This document shows, in pieces, positions 36,831 through 45,015 of a stretch of 64,000 nucleotides of DNA. This stretch comes from Umezawaea tangerina (GTDB lineage Bacteria; Actinomycetota; Actinomycetes; Mycobacteriales; Pseudonocardiaceae): positions 1 through 64,000 of the forward strand of contig NZ_PVTF01000019.1 of assembly GCF_003002815.1 (NCBI RefSeq). Direction: 5' to 3'. Below the pieces are notes generated by a model that made no database searches, was not told the DNA's origin, and saw nothing but the letters and a program-made list of their open reading frames with translations. Numbering within the stretch: position 1 is the first letter of the stretch; each line of letters starts with the position of its first letter. The translations under genes were made by a program, and so were the position numbers.

Positions 36831-38873
36831 TTAGTACTCGTCTGGTGCTGGTTGGGTTGGTAGTAGTAGGTCGACGCCGATTGATCTGTACCACTTGGAC
36901 TGGTCCGGGGTGGATTCTTCGGCGATGACTAGGGCGCCGGTTTCGTGTAGTAGGGGGATTAGGGCGGCTGTTGCTGCTTTGGCGATTTTGCTGTCGGGGG
37001 TTGGTGCGAGTATTACGGCGTGTGGGGTGTGTTGTTCCACAATGGACAGTTCTTCGGTGTTGCCGGTGAGGTCGTGCAGGAGTACGTGCACGTCCATGTC
37101 CTTGAGCACCGCGAGGTTGTCTTCGCCTTCCACGTCGGTCATGCCCTGTAGGGAAAGGCTGAGCCAGAGGTGGTTGGGGGGTAAGCCGGTGGTGGTGAGG
37201 ATGGTGCCGATGGTTCTGGTGAGGTCCGGGTCGCGGGTGTATTCGGGGGAGAGTCTTACGAGGACGGGTAAGGAGTCCGGGTCTTCTGAGGCTCTGGTGC
37301 AGGCTTGGGTGAGGAGGGCGTGGGCCAAGGGGATGGTGTGGCCTAGCTCGTCGGCGTGGTCCAGGCAGTCGGTGTGGTGCAGGACGGTGTCGTCCTGGAG
37401 TTCCCAGCGCAGGTTGGCGATCGTGGCGGTGTTGTCGACGGGCTGGAACTCGGTGTAGATGTCGCCGGTGGCGAGGGCGCCGGGTAGTGCGGCGAGGAGG
37501 ACCAGGCGGGGGCGGTTGATCTTGTCCTGGTCGTGGTCGTAGTAGGCCCACTGGCGTTTGCCCTTGCGTTCCGCGCCGCGCAAGGTGCTGTGGGCCTGGC
37601 GGACGAGGGTTGCGGCGTCGGTGCCGCGGGCGGAGGTGCGGACGAAGCCCATGCACGCGGAGACGGCGGTGGAGCGGTGGCCGTCGATGGTGATGGGGGC
37701 GGCGAGCGCGGTGTCGACGGCCTCGGCGAGCTGGGAGATGCTGGGGGTGGTGGGGGAGTCCTTGACGAGGATGACGAACTCGTCGCCGCCCGCCCTGGCG
37801 ACCATGGCGGTCTCGGACGAGACGACGGCGGTGAGCCTGCGGGCGATCTCGGTGAGGACGCGGTCACCGGCGTGGTAGCCGAGGCCGTCGTTGATGATGG
37901 CCATGCTGTCGACGTCGAGGTAGCACAAGGTGATGGTGTCCGGGACGCGCAGACCGCCGAGCACCTTCTCCAGGTGCGGCAGGAAGCTCTGCCAGTTCGG
38001 CAGGCCGGTCAGGACGTCGTGCAGGGCCTGGAACCGCAGGTACTCGCGGAGCCTGCGCTGGTCGGTGACGTCCTCGGTGACGGCGACGTAGTACTTCGGG
38101 CGGTCGTCGCTGTCGCGCACGACGGACAGCACGACGTTGGCCCAGATCTCCTCGCCGCCCGCGCCGGTGAAGCGGTGCTCGAAGCGGGAGCTCTCCTCCA
38201 TGGCGACGAGCATCCGGTGGCACGACGTGCGCAGCTCGGCGAGGTCGTCGGGGGTGAAGACCTCGTCGGGGACGTCGGCCTCGTGGCCGAGCATGCGGAC
38301 CAGGGCGGGGTTGACCTCGACGAGGTCGCCGGGCAGGTCGAGGATCGCGATGCCCGCCGCGGAGCTGGCGAAGACCTGGCGGAAGCGGGCCTCGCTGTCG
38401 TGCAGCTCCTGCTGGGTCTCGGTCAGCGTGAGCAGCAGGGAGTTCCTGACCTTCTCCTGCTCCTCGAAGATCTGGTTCCGCACGGCGTTCGCGTACCCGG
38501 CCGACAACGCGCTCAGCACGAACGTGACGCGGTCAGCCAGGTCCGGCACGGCGGTGAGGGCGGGGTCGGTGCGCAGGGCGGGACCGAGGAGGTCGACGGT
38601 GGCCTGGAGGCTGCGCTGCCCGGTGTAGCGGGAGGCGACGAGCCAGTCGCCGACCGAGCCCGCCGGGTCGGCGGTGAACTCCTCGGCGCGGAGCAGGGCG
38701 ACCAGCGCGGCCACGTGCGCGTCGAGCTCGCGCCTGATCCTGCGCCGCGCCATGGGCGAGTAAGCGGTGCGCGCCAACGACTTCGCCCACCGCTCGCCGA
38801 GCGCCGGACGTGCGAGGTCCACTTCGGACGGTGCGCCGTCGGCAGAGTGCTCGGGTCCCCGGATCGTGCTCAT
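36831..38873 (-). CDS. PAS-GGDEF protein with a degenerate EAL domain
   Basis: 680 residues. N-terminal helical module (~30-150), PAS (~165-290, ARFRQVFASSAAGIAILDLPG then VTEDVTDQRRL), and GGDEF (~300-455) with LHDVLTGLPNW and catalytic motif ARAGGDEFVILV, so diguanylate cyclase activity is plausible. The EAL region (~460-680) retains YTEFQPV, but the E-A-L triad and metal ligands I expect are absent, so it is probably a non-catalytic c-di-GMP sensor or a relic. Its 3' ~250 nt show G/T bias on the + strand near copy B. Confidence 0.87.
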   Translation of the reverse strand: MSTIRGPEHSADGAPSEVDLARPALGERWAKSLARTAYSPMARRRIRRELDAHVAALVALLRAEEFTADPAGSVGDWLVASRYTGQRSLQATVDLLGPALRTDPALTAVPDLADRVTFVLSALSAGYANAVRNQIFEEQEKVRNSLLLTLTETQQELHDSEARFRQVFASSAAGIAILDLPGDLVEVNPALVRMLGHEADVPDEVFTPDDLAELRTSCHRMLVAMEESSRFEHRFTGAGGEEIWANVVLSVVRDSDDRPKYYVAVTEDVTDQRRLREYLRFQALHDVLTGLPNWQSFLPHLEKVLGGLRVPDTITLCYLDVDSMAIINDGLGYHAGDRVLTEIARRLTAVVSSETAMVARAGGDEFVILVKDSPTTPSISQLAEAVDTALAAPITIDGHRSTAVSACMGFVRTSARGTDAATLVRQAHSTLRGAERKGKRQWAYYDHDQDKINRPRLVLLAALPGALATGDIYTEFQPVDNTATIANLRWELQDDTVLHHTDCLDHADELGHTIPLAHALLTQACTRASEDPDSLPVLVRLSPEYTRDPDLTRTIGTILTTTGLPPNHLWLSLSLQGMTDVEGEDNLAVLKDMDVHVLLHDLTGNTEELSIVEQHTPHAVILAPTPDSKIAKAATAALIPLLHETGALVIAEESTPDQSKWYRSIGVDLLLPTQPAPDEY

Positions 38874-38964
38874 CGTTCTCTCTTGGTGCGGCGGGTGCTC
38901 GGGTCGACGGGGCGTCGCAGGGGGTTCGGACGTCGCAGGGCTGGGCGTCGCAGGGCTGGGTGGA

Positions 38965-39762
38965 TCAGGGCTTGCGGCCGACCACCGCGTACAGGTTCGC
39001 GCGGTTCGGGTCGTCGCCGACCTCGTCGGGCGTCTCCGGCCGCCACTCGGGTGTCATGACCAGACCGGGCTCCAGGATCTCGAGCCCGTCCACCATGCGC
39101 AGCACCTCGGCGGCGGTCCGCGGGGTGATCGGCTCGGCGGTGCTGCGGAAGACGTCCTTGCCCGCGGCCATCGCCTCCGGCATCCGGTCGGGGGTGAAGT
39201 GCGACAGCGCCAGGTAGCTGCCGGGGCTGAGCGCGTCGCGGTAGCGCGCCAGCAGACCCCACGGGTCGTCGGAGTCCGGGATGAACTGGAGCACGCCGAC
39301 CGCGAGCAGGCCGACGGGCTCGGAGAAGTCGAGCAGGGACGCCTTGGCGAGCACGTCCTCCGGCTCGCGCAGGTCGGCGAGGACGGCCGTGGCGTTCGGG
39401 TTGTCGGCGAGCAGCAGCTCGGCGTGGGTGATCGCGACCCGCTCGAAGTCCACGTACACGACGCGGCACGACGGGTCCGCCTCGTGGGCGACCTCGTGCA
39501 CGTTGCCGACGGTCGGGATGCCCGAGCCGAGGTCGAGGAACTGCCGCACGCCGAGGCCCGCGAGCTCGATGACGACCCGGCGCAGGTAGGCGCGGTTGAG
39601 CCGGGCCATGTCGCGGACCGGCAGGACCTTGATCAGCTCCTCGGCGGTGCGCCGGTCGGCGGCGAAGTTGTGACCACCGCCCAGCAGGTAGTCGTAGATG
39701 CGCGCCGAGCTGGGGAGTTCGACGTCGACGCCCTCCGGAACCCATTCGACCCGGTCGACCAC
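38965..39762 (-). CDS. SAM-dependent methyltransferase, DUF574 family
   Basis: 265 residues from GTG 39762. Typical start PSSARIYDYLLGGGHNFAADRR, with SAM motif QFLDLGSGIPTVGNVHEVA, and later ADLREPEDVL and LSHFTPD. This family is expanded in actinobacteria and of uncertain substrate. 91 nt downstream of it lies the GGDEF gene, so the two may be co-transcribed. Confidence 0.9.
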   Translation of the reverse strand: MVDRVEWVPEGVDVELPSSARIYDYLLGGGHNFAADRRTAEELIKVLPVRDMARLNRAYLRRVVIELAGLGVRQFLDLGSGIPTVGNVHEVAHEADPSCRVVYVDFERVAITHAELLLADNPNATAVLADLREPEDVLAKASLLDFSEPVGLLAVGVLQFIPDSDDPWGLLARYRDALSPGSYLALSHFTPDRMPEAMAAGKDVFRSTAEPITPRTAAEVLRMVDGLEILEPGLVMTPEWRPETPDEVGDDPNRANLYAVVGRKP

Positions 39763-39932
39763 ACCGCACCTGCCCGTTCTCGTGCCGCGTCCACTCCGAA
39801 GACGACCACCCTACCGATGAGGGCCATCGACCGAATGGCTCACGCCGAGGTTCACCCGTGTGCCGGATGGCCGCGTGCCCGTGCCGGGAGGACGGCAGCC
39901 CCGTCGCGGACCGCGTGGAGAACGCGACGGGG

Positions 39933-40394
39933 CTAGACGCAGATCCAGTCGGTCTGCACGGCGGTGCCGTCGATCGTGCAGCGCAGCCGCATCGGGCCGG
40001 GTGGTGGCGGGCCCAGCAGGAACGAGCCGAACTCGTCGGCCCCGGTCTCCTCCACGGGACCGGCGGGGGTGAGCAGCTCGACCACGGCCGCGCCGGGCGG
40101 CATGATCTGCCCCGCGATGCCCGCGGCCGTGACCTCGACCTGCAACGACACGCCGTCGGAGTCGAACACGAGCTGCCGCGCGGTCAGCACAGCCCTCGCC
40201 CGGCCCGCGAGCTCGGTGTCCAGGATCGAGTCGTAGCTGGTGAGCAGGAGCAGTTCGGCGTCGACCGTGCGCCACGCGAACGCGGCCCGGCCCGCCTCCA
40301 GGAACGCAGGCGGCACGGCGTCCGCTTCGGTCAGCGCGGCGCGGAGGTCGCCCAGCAGGTTCTCATCGCTGTCCCAGTGCTGCACCCAGAACAC
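39933..40394 (-). CDS. 153-residue partner of the ECF sigma factor, unknown function
   Basis: Starts at GTG 40394, inside the 3' end of the sigma gene (32-nt overlap), so translation is coupled. The N-terminal half is helical (LLGDLRAALTEADAVPPAFLEAGRAAFAWRTVDAELLLL). The C-terminal half looks like a beta-sandwich of the carboxypeptidase-regulatory type (DEFGSFLLGPPPPGPMRLRC). No TM segment and no ZAS His-Cys motif. Position makes it the candidate anti-sigma or regulator; whether it is a protease substrate is speculation. Confidence 0.8.
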   Translation of the reverse strand: MFWVQHWDSDENLLGDLRAALTEADAVPPAFLEAGRAAFAWRTVDAELLLLTSYDSILDTELAGRARAVLTARQLVFDSDGVSLQVEVTAAGIAGQIMPPGAAVVELLTPAGPVEETGADEFGSFLLGPPPPGPMRLRCTIDGTAVQTDWICV

Positions 40395-40974
40395 CTCCCT
40401 CCGGTGTCCCGCCCGTGAACGCGAGGATCGCGGGCGTCTTGCGCAACTTGTTCAGGCAGCGGATCCGGGTGGGCCCGATGCTGCCGATGGGCATGTCCAG
40501 CTGCCTGCCGACGTCGGCGTAGCTGGGCGGCGGGTCCGCCATCAGCTTCGCCAGCAGCTCCCGGCACTGCTCGGACAGCATGTCGAACCCGTCGCGCAGC
40601 GCCTGCCTGCGCTCGGCGGCCAGCAGCTCCGCCTCGACGTCGCCCTGGTCCACGGCCACCGGCTGCTCGTCGGTCGCCTGGGGGTCGAACGGCTGGGTCC
40701 GCTGCTGGAGCTTCAGCATGCGCAGGCACTCGTTGCGCGTGGTGGTCGCGATCCAGCCGGGCAGCGCCTCCGGGTCGCGGAGCCTGCCGATCTGCTCCAC
40801 GAGCCGCAGCCACAGCGTCTGGTTCACGTCCGCCGCGTCCGCGGGGCGCAACCTGTGCTGGTAGATCACCGAGAGCACCAGTGGCGTGTACCGGTCGACG
40901 ATCTCGTTCCAGGCACGCTGATCGCCGTCGTTCGCCGCGTCGACGAGCGAGGCGATCGGGGATGCATGGGTCAC
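40363..40974 (-). CDS. ECF-type sigma-70 family factor
   Basis: 203 residues from GTG 40974. Sigma region 2: GDQRAWNEIVDRYTPLVLSVIYQHRLRPADAADVNQTLWLRLVE with PGWIATTTRNECLRMLK. Region 4: LSEQCRELLAKLMADPPPSYADVGRQLDMPIGSIGPTRIRCLNKLRK. No region 1 or 3. The upstream gene (S8 protease) is same-strand, 112 nt away. Expected to direct transcription of its own stress or defence regulon. Confidence 0.92.
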   Translation of the reverse strand: MTHASPIASLVDAANDGDQRAWNEIVDRYTPLVLSVIYQHRLRPADAADVNQTLWLRLVEQIGRLRDPEALPGWIATTTRNECLRMLKLQQRTQPFDPQATDEQPVAVDQGDVEAELLAAERRQALRDGFDMLSEQCRELLAKLMADPPPSYADVGRQLDMPIGSIGPTRIRCLNKLRKTPAILAFTGGTPEGGVLGAALGQR

Positions 40975-41086
40975 GTCCCCTCCTCTTGTTCAGCAGGGAC
41001 TGACGCGCCGTACTTCGGAATGCTGCCACAAGGTGCGGAGCGCCCAGGGGGCCGTCAGATACACATCGGGGTGCTTCTCGTTCGGG

Positions 41087-42283
41087 CTAGGGCACCTGGA
41101 CGCCGTAGCCGGGGTGGAACTCGGGGCCCGCGAGCAGCTGGTCACGGGCCTGCCCGGCGGTGAGGCCGCCGGTCGTCATGAGCGCGGCGATGGTGCCCGC
41201 CACGTGCGGGGTCGCGAAGGAGGTGCCCGCCCAGTAGGCGAACCGGTCGAACGCCTCGGGCGCGGGCTCGCCGGGCAGCTGCCACTCGCCCTTGAGGTAG
41301 GTGCTGCTGCGGTTGCCGACCGCGCACAGCTCCACCCAGTGCCCGTGGTTGCTGTAGCAGGCGGGGACGATCGTGCCGTCGCCGTTGAGCGCCAGCGCGG
41401 CCACGCCGACGACGTTGCTCAGAGCGGCGGGCCAGCTCGGCCGCTCGGTGCCCTGGTTGCCCGCCGACGCGACCACCACGACGTCCTTCGGCAGCAGGTT
41501 GACCGCGCGTCGGATGGGCTCGGAGGCGACGTTGTCCAGGGTGAAGCAGCCCAGCGACATGTTGACGATCTGGACGTCCCTGGACAGCCCGGTGATCGCG
41601 GTGGCGAGCGCCTCCTCGTCGCCGAGGCCGTTCGGGTCGAGCGCGACCTCCGGGTCGAACCGGGAGCCGGGCGCGGCCTGCCGGGCGACACCCGCGACGA
41701 ACGTGCCGTGCCCACCTTGCAGCGCGAAGAGGTCGCCGTGGTCGTAGGCGACGTCCACGTCGTCGGCCTGCGGGGTGTACCAGCCGCCCAGCCAGTCCGG
41801 GTGGTCGGTGCCCGCGCTGGCGGAGATGCCGGTGTCGATCACGCCGATCGTGACGCCCTTGCCGAGGTCGGGCTTGCCTGGCTTGGGCAGCGGGCTGGTC
41901 GGCCGGGGCCGGTCGCCGGGGCAGCCGTGCATGTTGCCGCCGTGGCCGACCAGCAGGTGGTGCGGTTGGACCAGCGGGATGCGCTCACCGGGCCACGTCT
42001 TCGGGTCGCGCAGCAGCCGCACGATCCGCGGAATGTCATCCGGATTGTTCGGGAGATTCACCCGTTCCAAACCGAGGAATCCCTTGCCCAATTCGAATCG
42101 GAAGCCGTTTTCCCGCAGTTTGGCGATAACCCGCTGGAGGTCCTCGGCGGTGACCAGCAGTTGACCGGGCCGGAACAGGAACTCGCGACCGGGTTCGGCG
42201 TGCAGCCGAATGCGCTCGTCCTTCGCGATGACCTGGTCAAGTGCCTTCAGGTAAAGCTCGGCGCGGTCCGACGATTTTGACAC
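41087..42283 (-). CDS. Cytoplasmic subtilisin-like serine protease (S8)
   Basis: 398 residues from GTG 42283 (GAGG upstream; ATG 42325 is an alternative). Catalytic triad motifs: Asp in VTIGVIDTGIS, His in GGHGTFVAGVAR, Ser in GTSFATPHVAGTIAAL; oxyanion Asn in VVASAGNQG. The ~130-residue N-terminal part has no signal peptide and resembles a pro- or recognition domain (LYLKALDQVIAKDERIRLHAEPGREFLFRPGQLLV). Catalytically intact but apparently intracellular. Divergent to the TPR-CHAT gene across 104 nt and upstream of the sigma factor. Confidence 0.92.
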   Translation of the reverse strand: MSKSSDRAELYLKALDQVIAKDERIRLHAEPGREFLFRPGQLLVTAEDLQRVIAKLRENGFRFELGKGFLGLERVNLPNNPDDIPRIVRLLRDPKTWPGERIPLVQPHHLLVGHGGNMHGCPGDRPRPTSPLPKPGKPDLGKGVTIGVIDTGISASAGTDHPDWLGGWYTPQADDVDVAYDHGDLFALQGGHGTFVAGVARQAAPGSRFDPEVALDPNGLGDEEALATAITGLSRDVQIVNMSLGCFTLDNVASEPIRRAVNLLPKDVVVVASAGNQGTERPSWPAALSNVVGVAALALNGDGTIVPACYSNHGHWVELCAVGNRSSTYLKGEWQLPGEPAPEAFDRFAYWAGTSFATPHVAGTIAALMTTGGLTAGQARDQLLAGPEFHPGYGVQVP

Positions 42284-42330
42284 CAAAGCCTCACAACAAC
42301 GTCGAGGAGGGGGACAGGCGGCCACCGATC

Positions 42331-42344
42331 AGCTTGATCAAGCT
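42331..42344. promoter_or_regulatory. Perfect 14-bp palindrome AGCTTGATCAAGCT between S8 and CHAT genes
   Basis: Centred in the 104-nt divergent region (47 nt from the S8 GTG and 43 nt from the CHAT GTG), where one bound regulator could control both directions. TTGATCAA is shared with the palindrome at 25.1 kb. Function inferred only from symmetry and position. Confidence 0.5.
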
Positions 42345-42387
42345 ACCACAACGGCGTTCCCAAACGGCCGCCCGATAAAGTGCAGCG

Positions 42388-45015
42388 GTGGCCGAAGTTT
42401 CCGCCGCCGATGCGCTGGACGCGAGACAACGTGACCCGCACGCGGCAATCGAGATGGGCCGTTCGGCGCTGCGTCGCGCACGGGCGGCGGGCGACGCCGA
42501 GGAGGCGTCGCTGGCCGAGCGCGCGATCGGCCTGTCCTACCGCGAGCTGCACGACTTCGACGCCGCCGAGCGCCACCTGCGGAGCTCGATCCGGATCGCG
42601 CGGAAAGCGGACTCGGCCAGGTTGACGGCGCTGGCGCGGATGAGCCTGGCGTTCGTGCTGTCCAACACCGGCCGCCACGTCCAGGCGCTGCGCGCGATCA
42701 CCGCGGCGCTGCCGGACCTGCACGGGCAGGACGCGGGCAGCGGCCGGACGACCCGCGGCATCGTGCTGCACTTCCTGTGCCGCTACGACGAGGCGCTGCG
42801 CGAGTACAACGCCGCCGTGGACGTCGTGCGCCGGTTCGACGACCGGCTCACCGAGGCGCGCGTGCTCAACAACCGCGGCCTGCTGCGCGCCTACACCGGC
42901 GGTCTGCGGGAGGCCGACGAGGACTTCGACCGGGCGGCGTGGCTGTACCGGGACCTCGGCCAGGACCTGGCGGTCGCGGACGTGCGGTGGAACGCGGGCA
43001 TCTCCGCGGTCCGCGCCGGTGACGTCCCGCGGGCGCTGACGATGTTCGCCGAGGCGGACCTGGAGTACCGGCGGCTGGAGGTGCCCCGGCCGCTGCTGCT
43101 GATCAACCGGCTGGAGCTGCTGGTGTCGGTGCCGCTGGTGGAGGAGGCCCGCGCGGCCGCCGACCGGGCGCTGGCCGAGATGGGCGGCCGCAACCTGGTG
43201 CTCGGCCGCTCCGAGGCCCTGTTCTACCGGGCCCGCGTCGCCCTGCAGGAGGGCGAGCTCGACCGGGCGGTGGAGTTCGCGACGTCGGCGCGCAAGGGGT
43301 TCCGGCGGGAGAAGCGCGAGGTGTGGGAGGCCAGCGCCCGGCACGTCGAGCTGCACGCGGCCTACCTGAGCGGGCAGCGGTCGCGCGCGCTGGTCACGGC
43401 GACGGCCAAGGTGGCCGACCGGCTGGACGAGCTGGGCTGGCGGACGCAGGCGCTGGAGGCGCGCGTCGACGCCGCGCTGATCGCCCGCGACCTCGGCGAC
43501 TCCGCGTCGGCGCGCGGGCACCTGGAGGTCGCGGGCGCCGCCCGGCGCGGCGGCACGGCGGCGGACCGGGTGCAGGGCTGGTACGCCGAGGCGCTGCGGC
43601 GCGGGCTGGACGGCAACACCCGCGGCGCTCAGACGGCGTTGCGCCGGGGGCTCGCGCTGCTCGACGAGTACCGGGTGTCGCTCGGCGCGGCGGAGCTGCG
43701 GGCGCTGTCCGGCGCGCAGGGCAAGGCGTTGGCGTTGGAGGGGCTGCGCGGGGCGGTCGCGACCGGGCACGCGGCGAAGGTGCTGAGCTGGGCGGAGAGC
43801 TGGCGGGCGGGCGCGCTGCGGATGACACCCGCCCGGCCGCCGGAGGACTCCGGGGTGGCCGACGCGCTGGCCGAGCTGCGCGCCGTGACCGCGGACCTGG
43901 AGGGCGCGCTGCTGGCGGGCAGGGCCTCGGGCGCGCTGCGGCAGCGGCAGGTGCGGATGGAGCAGCGGGTCCGCGACCTGAGCCGCCAGGCCAGCGGCGG
44001 CGGCGCGATCCACCGCCCACCTGCCGTGCGCGACCTCGCGTGGGCGCTGGGCGAGGCGGCGCTGGTGGAGTACGTGAACTTCGACGACGAGCTGCTGGCC
44101 GTCGTGGTCGCGGGAGGTCGGGCGTCGCTGCACCGGCTCGGCGACGTCGAGGGGGCGGTGCGGGAGATCCGGCTGCTGCGGTTCGCCCTGCACCGCATGG
44201 TCACGCTGCCCACGACCGTCGACCGCTCGCACCTGCGCGCGACCTCCGCGCACGCCGCCCGCAGGCTCGCCGACCGGCTGCTCGGGCCGCTGCGCAAGCG
44301 GGTCGACGGCCGCGCGCTGGTGGTCGTGCCGACCGGGGTGCTCAACGGCCTGCCGTGGTCGGTGCTGCCCGGCAACGAGGGGCGTTCGGTGACCGTGGCG
44401 CCGTCGGCGACGGTGTGGCTGCGCGCCGCCACGTCCTCGCGGGTGCCCAGGCCGGGCGACCGGTCCGTGCTGGCCGCCGGGCCGCGGCTGCCCGCCGCGC
44501 CGACCGAGATCACCGCCGTGGCCGACCACGTGCCGGGGGCGCGGGTGCTCGTGGGCAAGGAGGCGACCGTCGACGAGGTCGCCGCCGCGATGGACGGGGC
44601 CCCGTTGGCGCACGTGGCCGCGCACGGCTCGTTCCGCGCGGACAACCCGCTGTTCTCCGCGCTGGAGCTGGCCGACGGGCCGCTGACCGTCTACGACCTG
44701 GAACGGCTGCGCACGCCACCGGTGCGGGTGGTGCTGTCGGCGTGCGACTCGGGCATGTCGGCCGTGCGGCCCGGCGACGAGCTGATGGGGTTCACCGCGG
44801 CCCTGCTCGGGCTCGGCACTGCCACGCTGATCGCGCCGGTGATGCCGGTGCCGACCGAGATGACCACGCCGCTGATGGTCGACCTGCACCGGCGGCTCGG
44901 CGAAGGGGTGGCGCCCGCCGTCGCGTTGGCCGAGGCCCAGTCGGCGCACTCGGCGGGCGGCGACGACATCGCCTACTCCGCCAGCGTCGGGTTCGTCTGC
45001 TTCGGCGCGGGCTGA
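42388..45015 (+). CDS. TPR-CHAT caspase-like protein
   Basis: 875 residues from GTG 42388. Residues ~1-480 form about ten TPR-like helical repeats (RAIGLSYRELHDFDAAERHLRSSIRIARK and others). Residues ~560-875 form a CHAT domain with catalytic His746 (HVAAHGSFRADNPLFSAL) and Cys786 (VVLSACDSG), both intact. CHAT proteases are caspase/separase relatives; TPR-CHAT proteins act in type III-E CRISPR and in gasdermin activation. No cas genes are here. Its 3' end overlaps the convergent MFS gene by 43 nt. Confidence 0.92.
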   Translation: MAEVSAADALDARQRDPHAAIEMGRSALRRARAAGDAEEASLAERAIGLSYRELHDFDAAERHLRSSIRIARKADSARLTALARMSLAFVLSNTGRHVQALRAITAALPDLHGQDAGSGRTTRGIVLHFLCRYDEALREYNAAVDVVRRFDDRLTEARVLNNRGLLRAYTGGLREADEDFDRAAWLYRDLGQDLAVADVRWNAGISAVRAGDVPRALTMFAEADLEYRRLEVPRPLLLINRLELLVSVPLVEEARAAADRALAEMGGRNLVLGRSEALFYRARVALQEGELDRAVEFATSARKGFRREKREVWEASARHVELHAAYLSGQRSRALVTATAKVADRLDELGWRTQALEARVDAALIARDLGDSASARGHLEVAGAARRGGTAADRVQGWYAEALRRGLDGNTRGAQTALRRGLALLDEYRVSLGAAELRALSGAQGKALALEGLRGAVATGHAAKVLSWAESWRAGALRMTPARPPEDSGVADALAELRAVTADLEGALLAGRASGALRQRQVRMEQRVRDLSRQASGGGAIHRPPAVRDLAWALGEAALVEYVNFDDELLAVVVAGGRASLHRLGDVEGAVREIRLLRFALHRMVTLPTTVDRSHLRATSAHAARRLADRLLGPLRKRVDGRALVVVPTGVLNGLPWSVLPGNEGRSVTVAPSATVWLRAATSSRVPRPGDRSVLAAGPRLPAAPTEITAVADHVPGARVLVGKEATVDEVAAAMDGAPLAHVAAHGSFRADNPLFSALELADGPLTVYDLERLRTPPVRVVLSACDSGMSAVRPGDELMGFTAALLGLGTATLIAPVMPVPTEMTTPLMVDLHRRLGEGVAPAVALAEAQSAHSAGGDDIAYSASVGFVCFGAG

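Noticed and set aside
36619-37656. Minus-strand Arg/Pro/His-rich frame over the repeat and the GGDEF gene end
   Set aside because: Shadow frame of the GGDEF gene continuing into the repeat; no recognisable protein.
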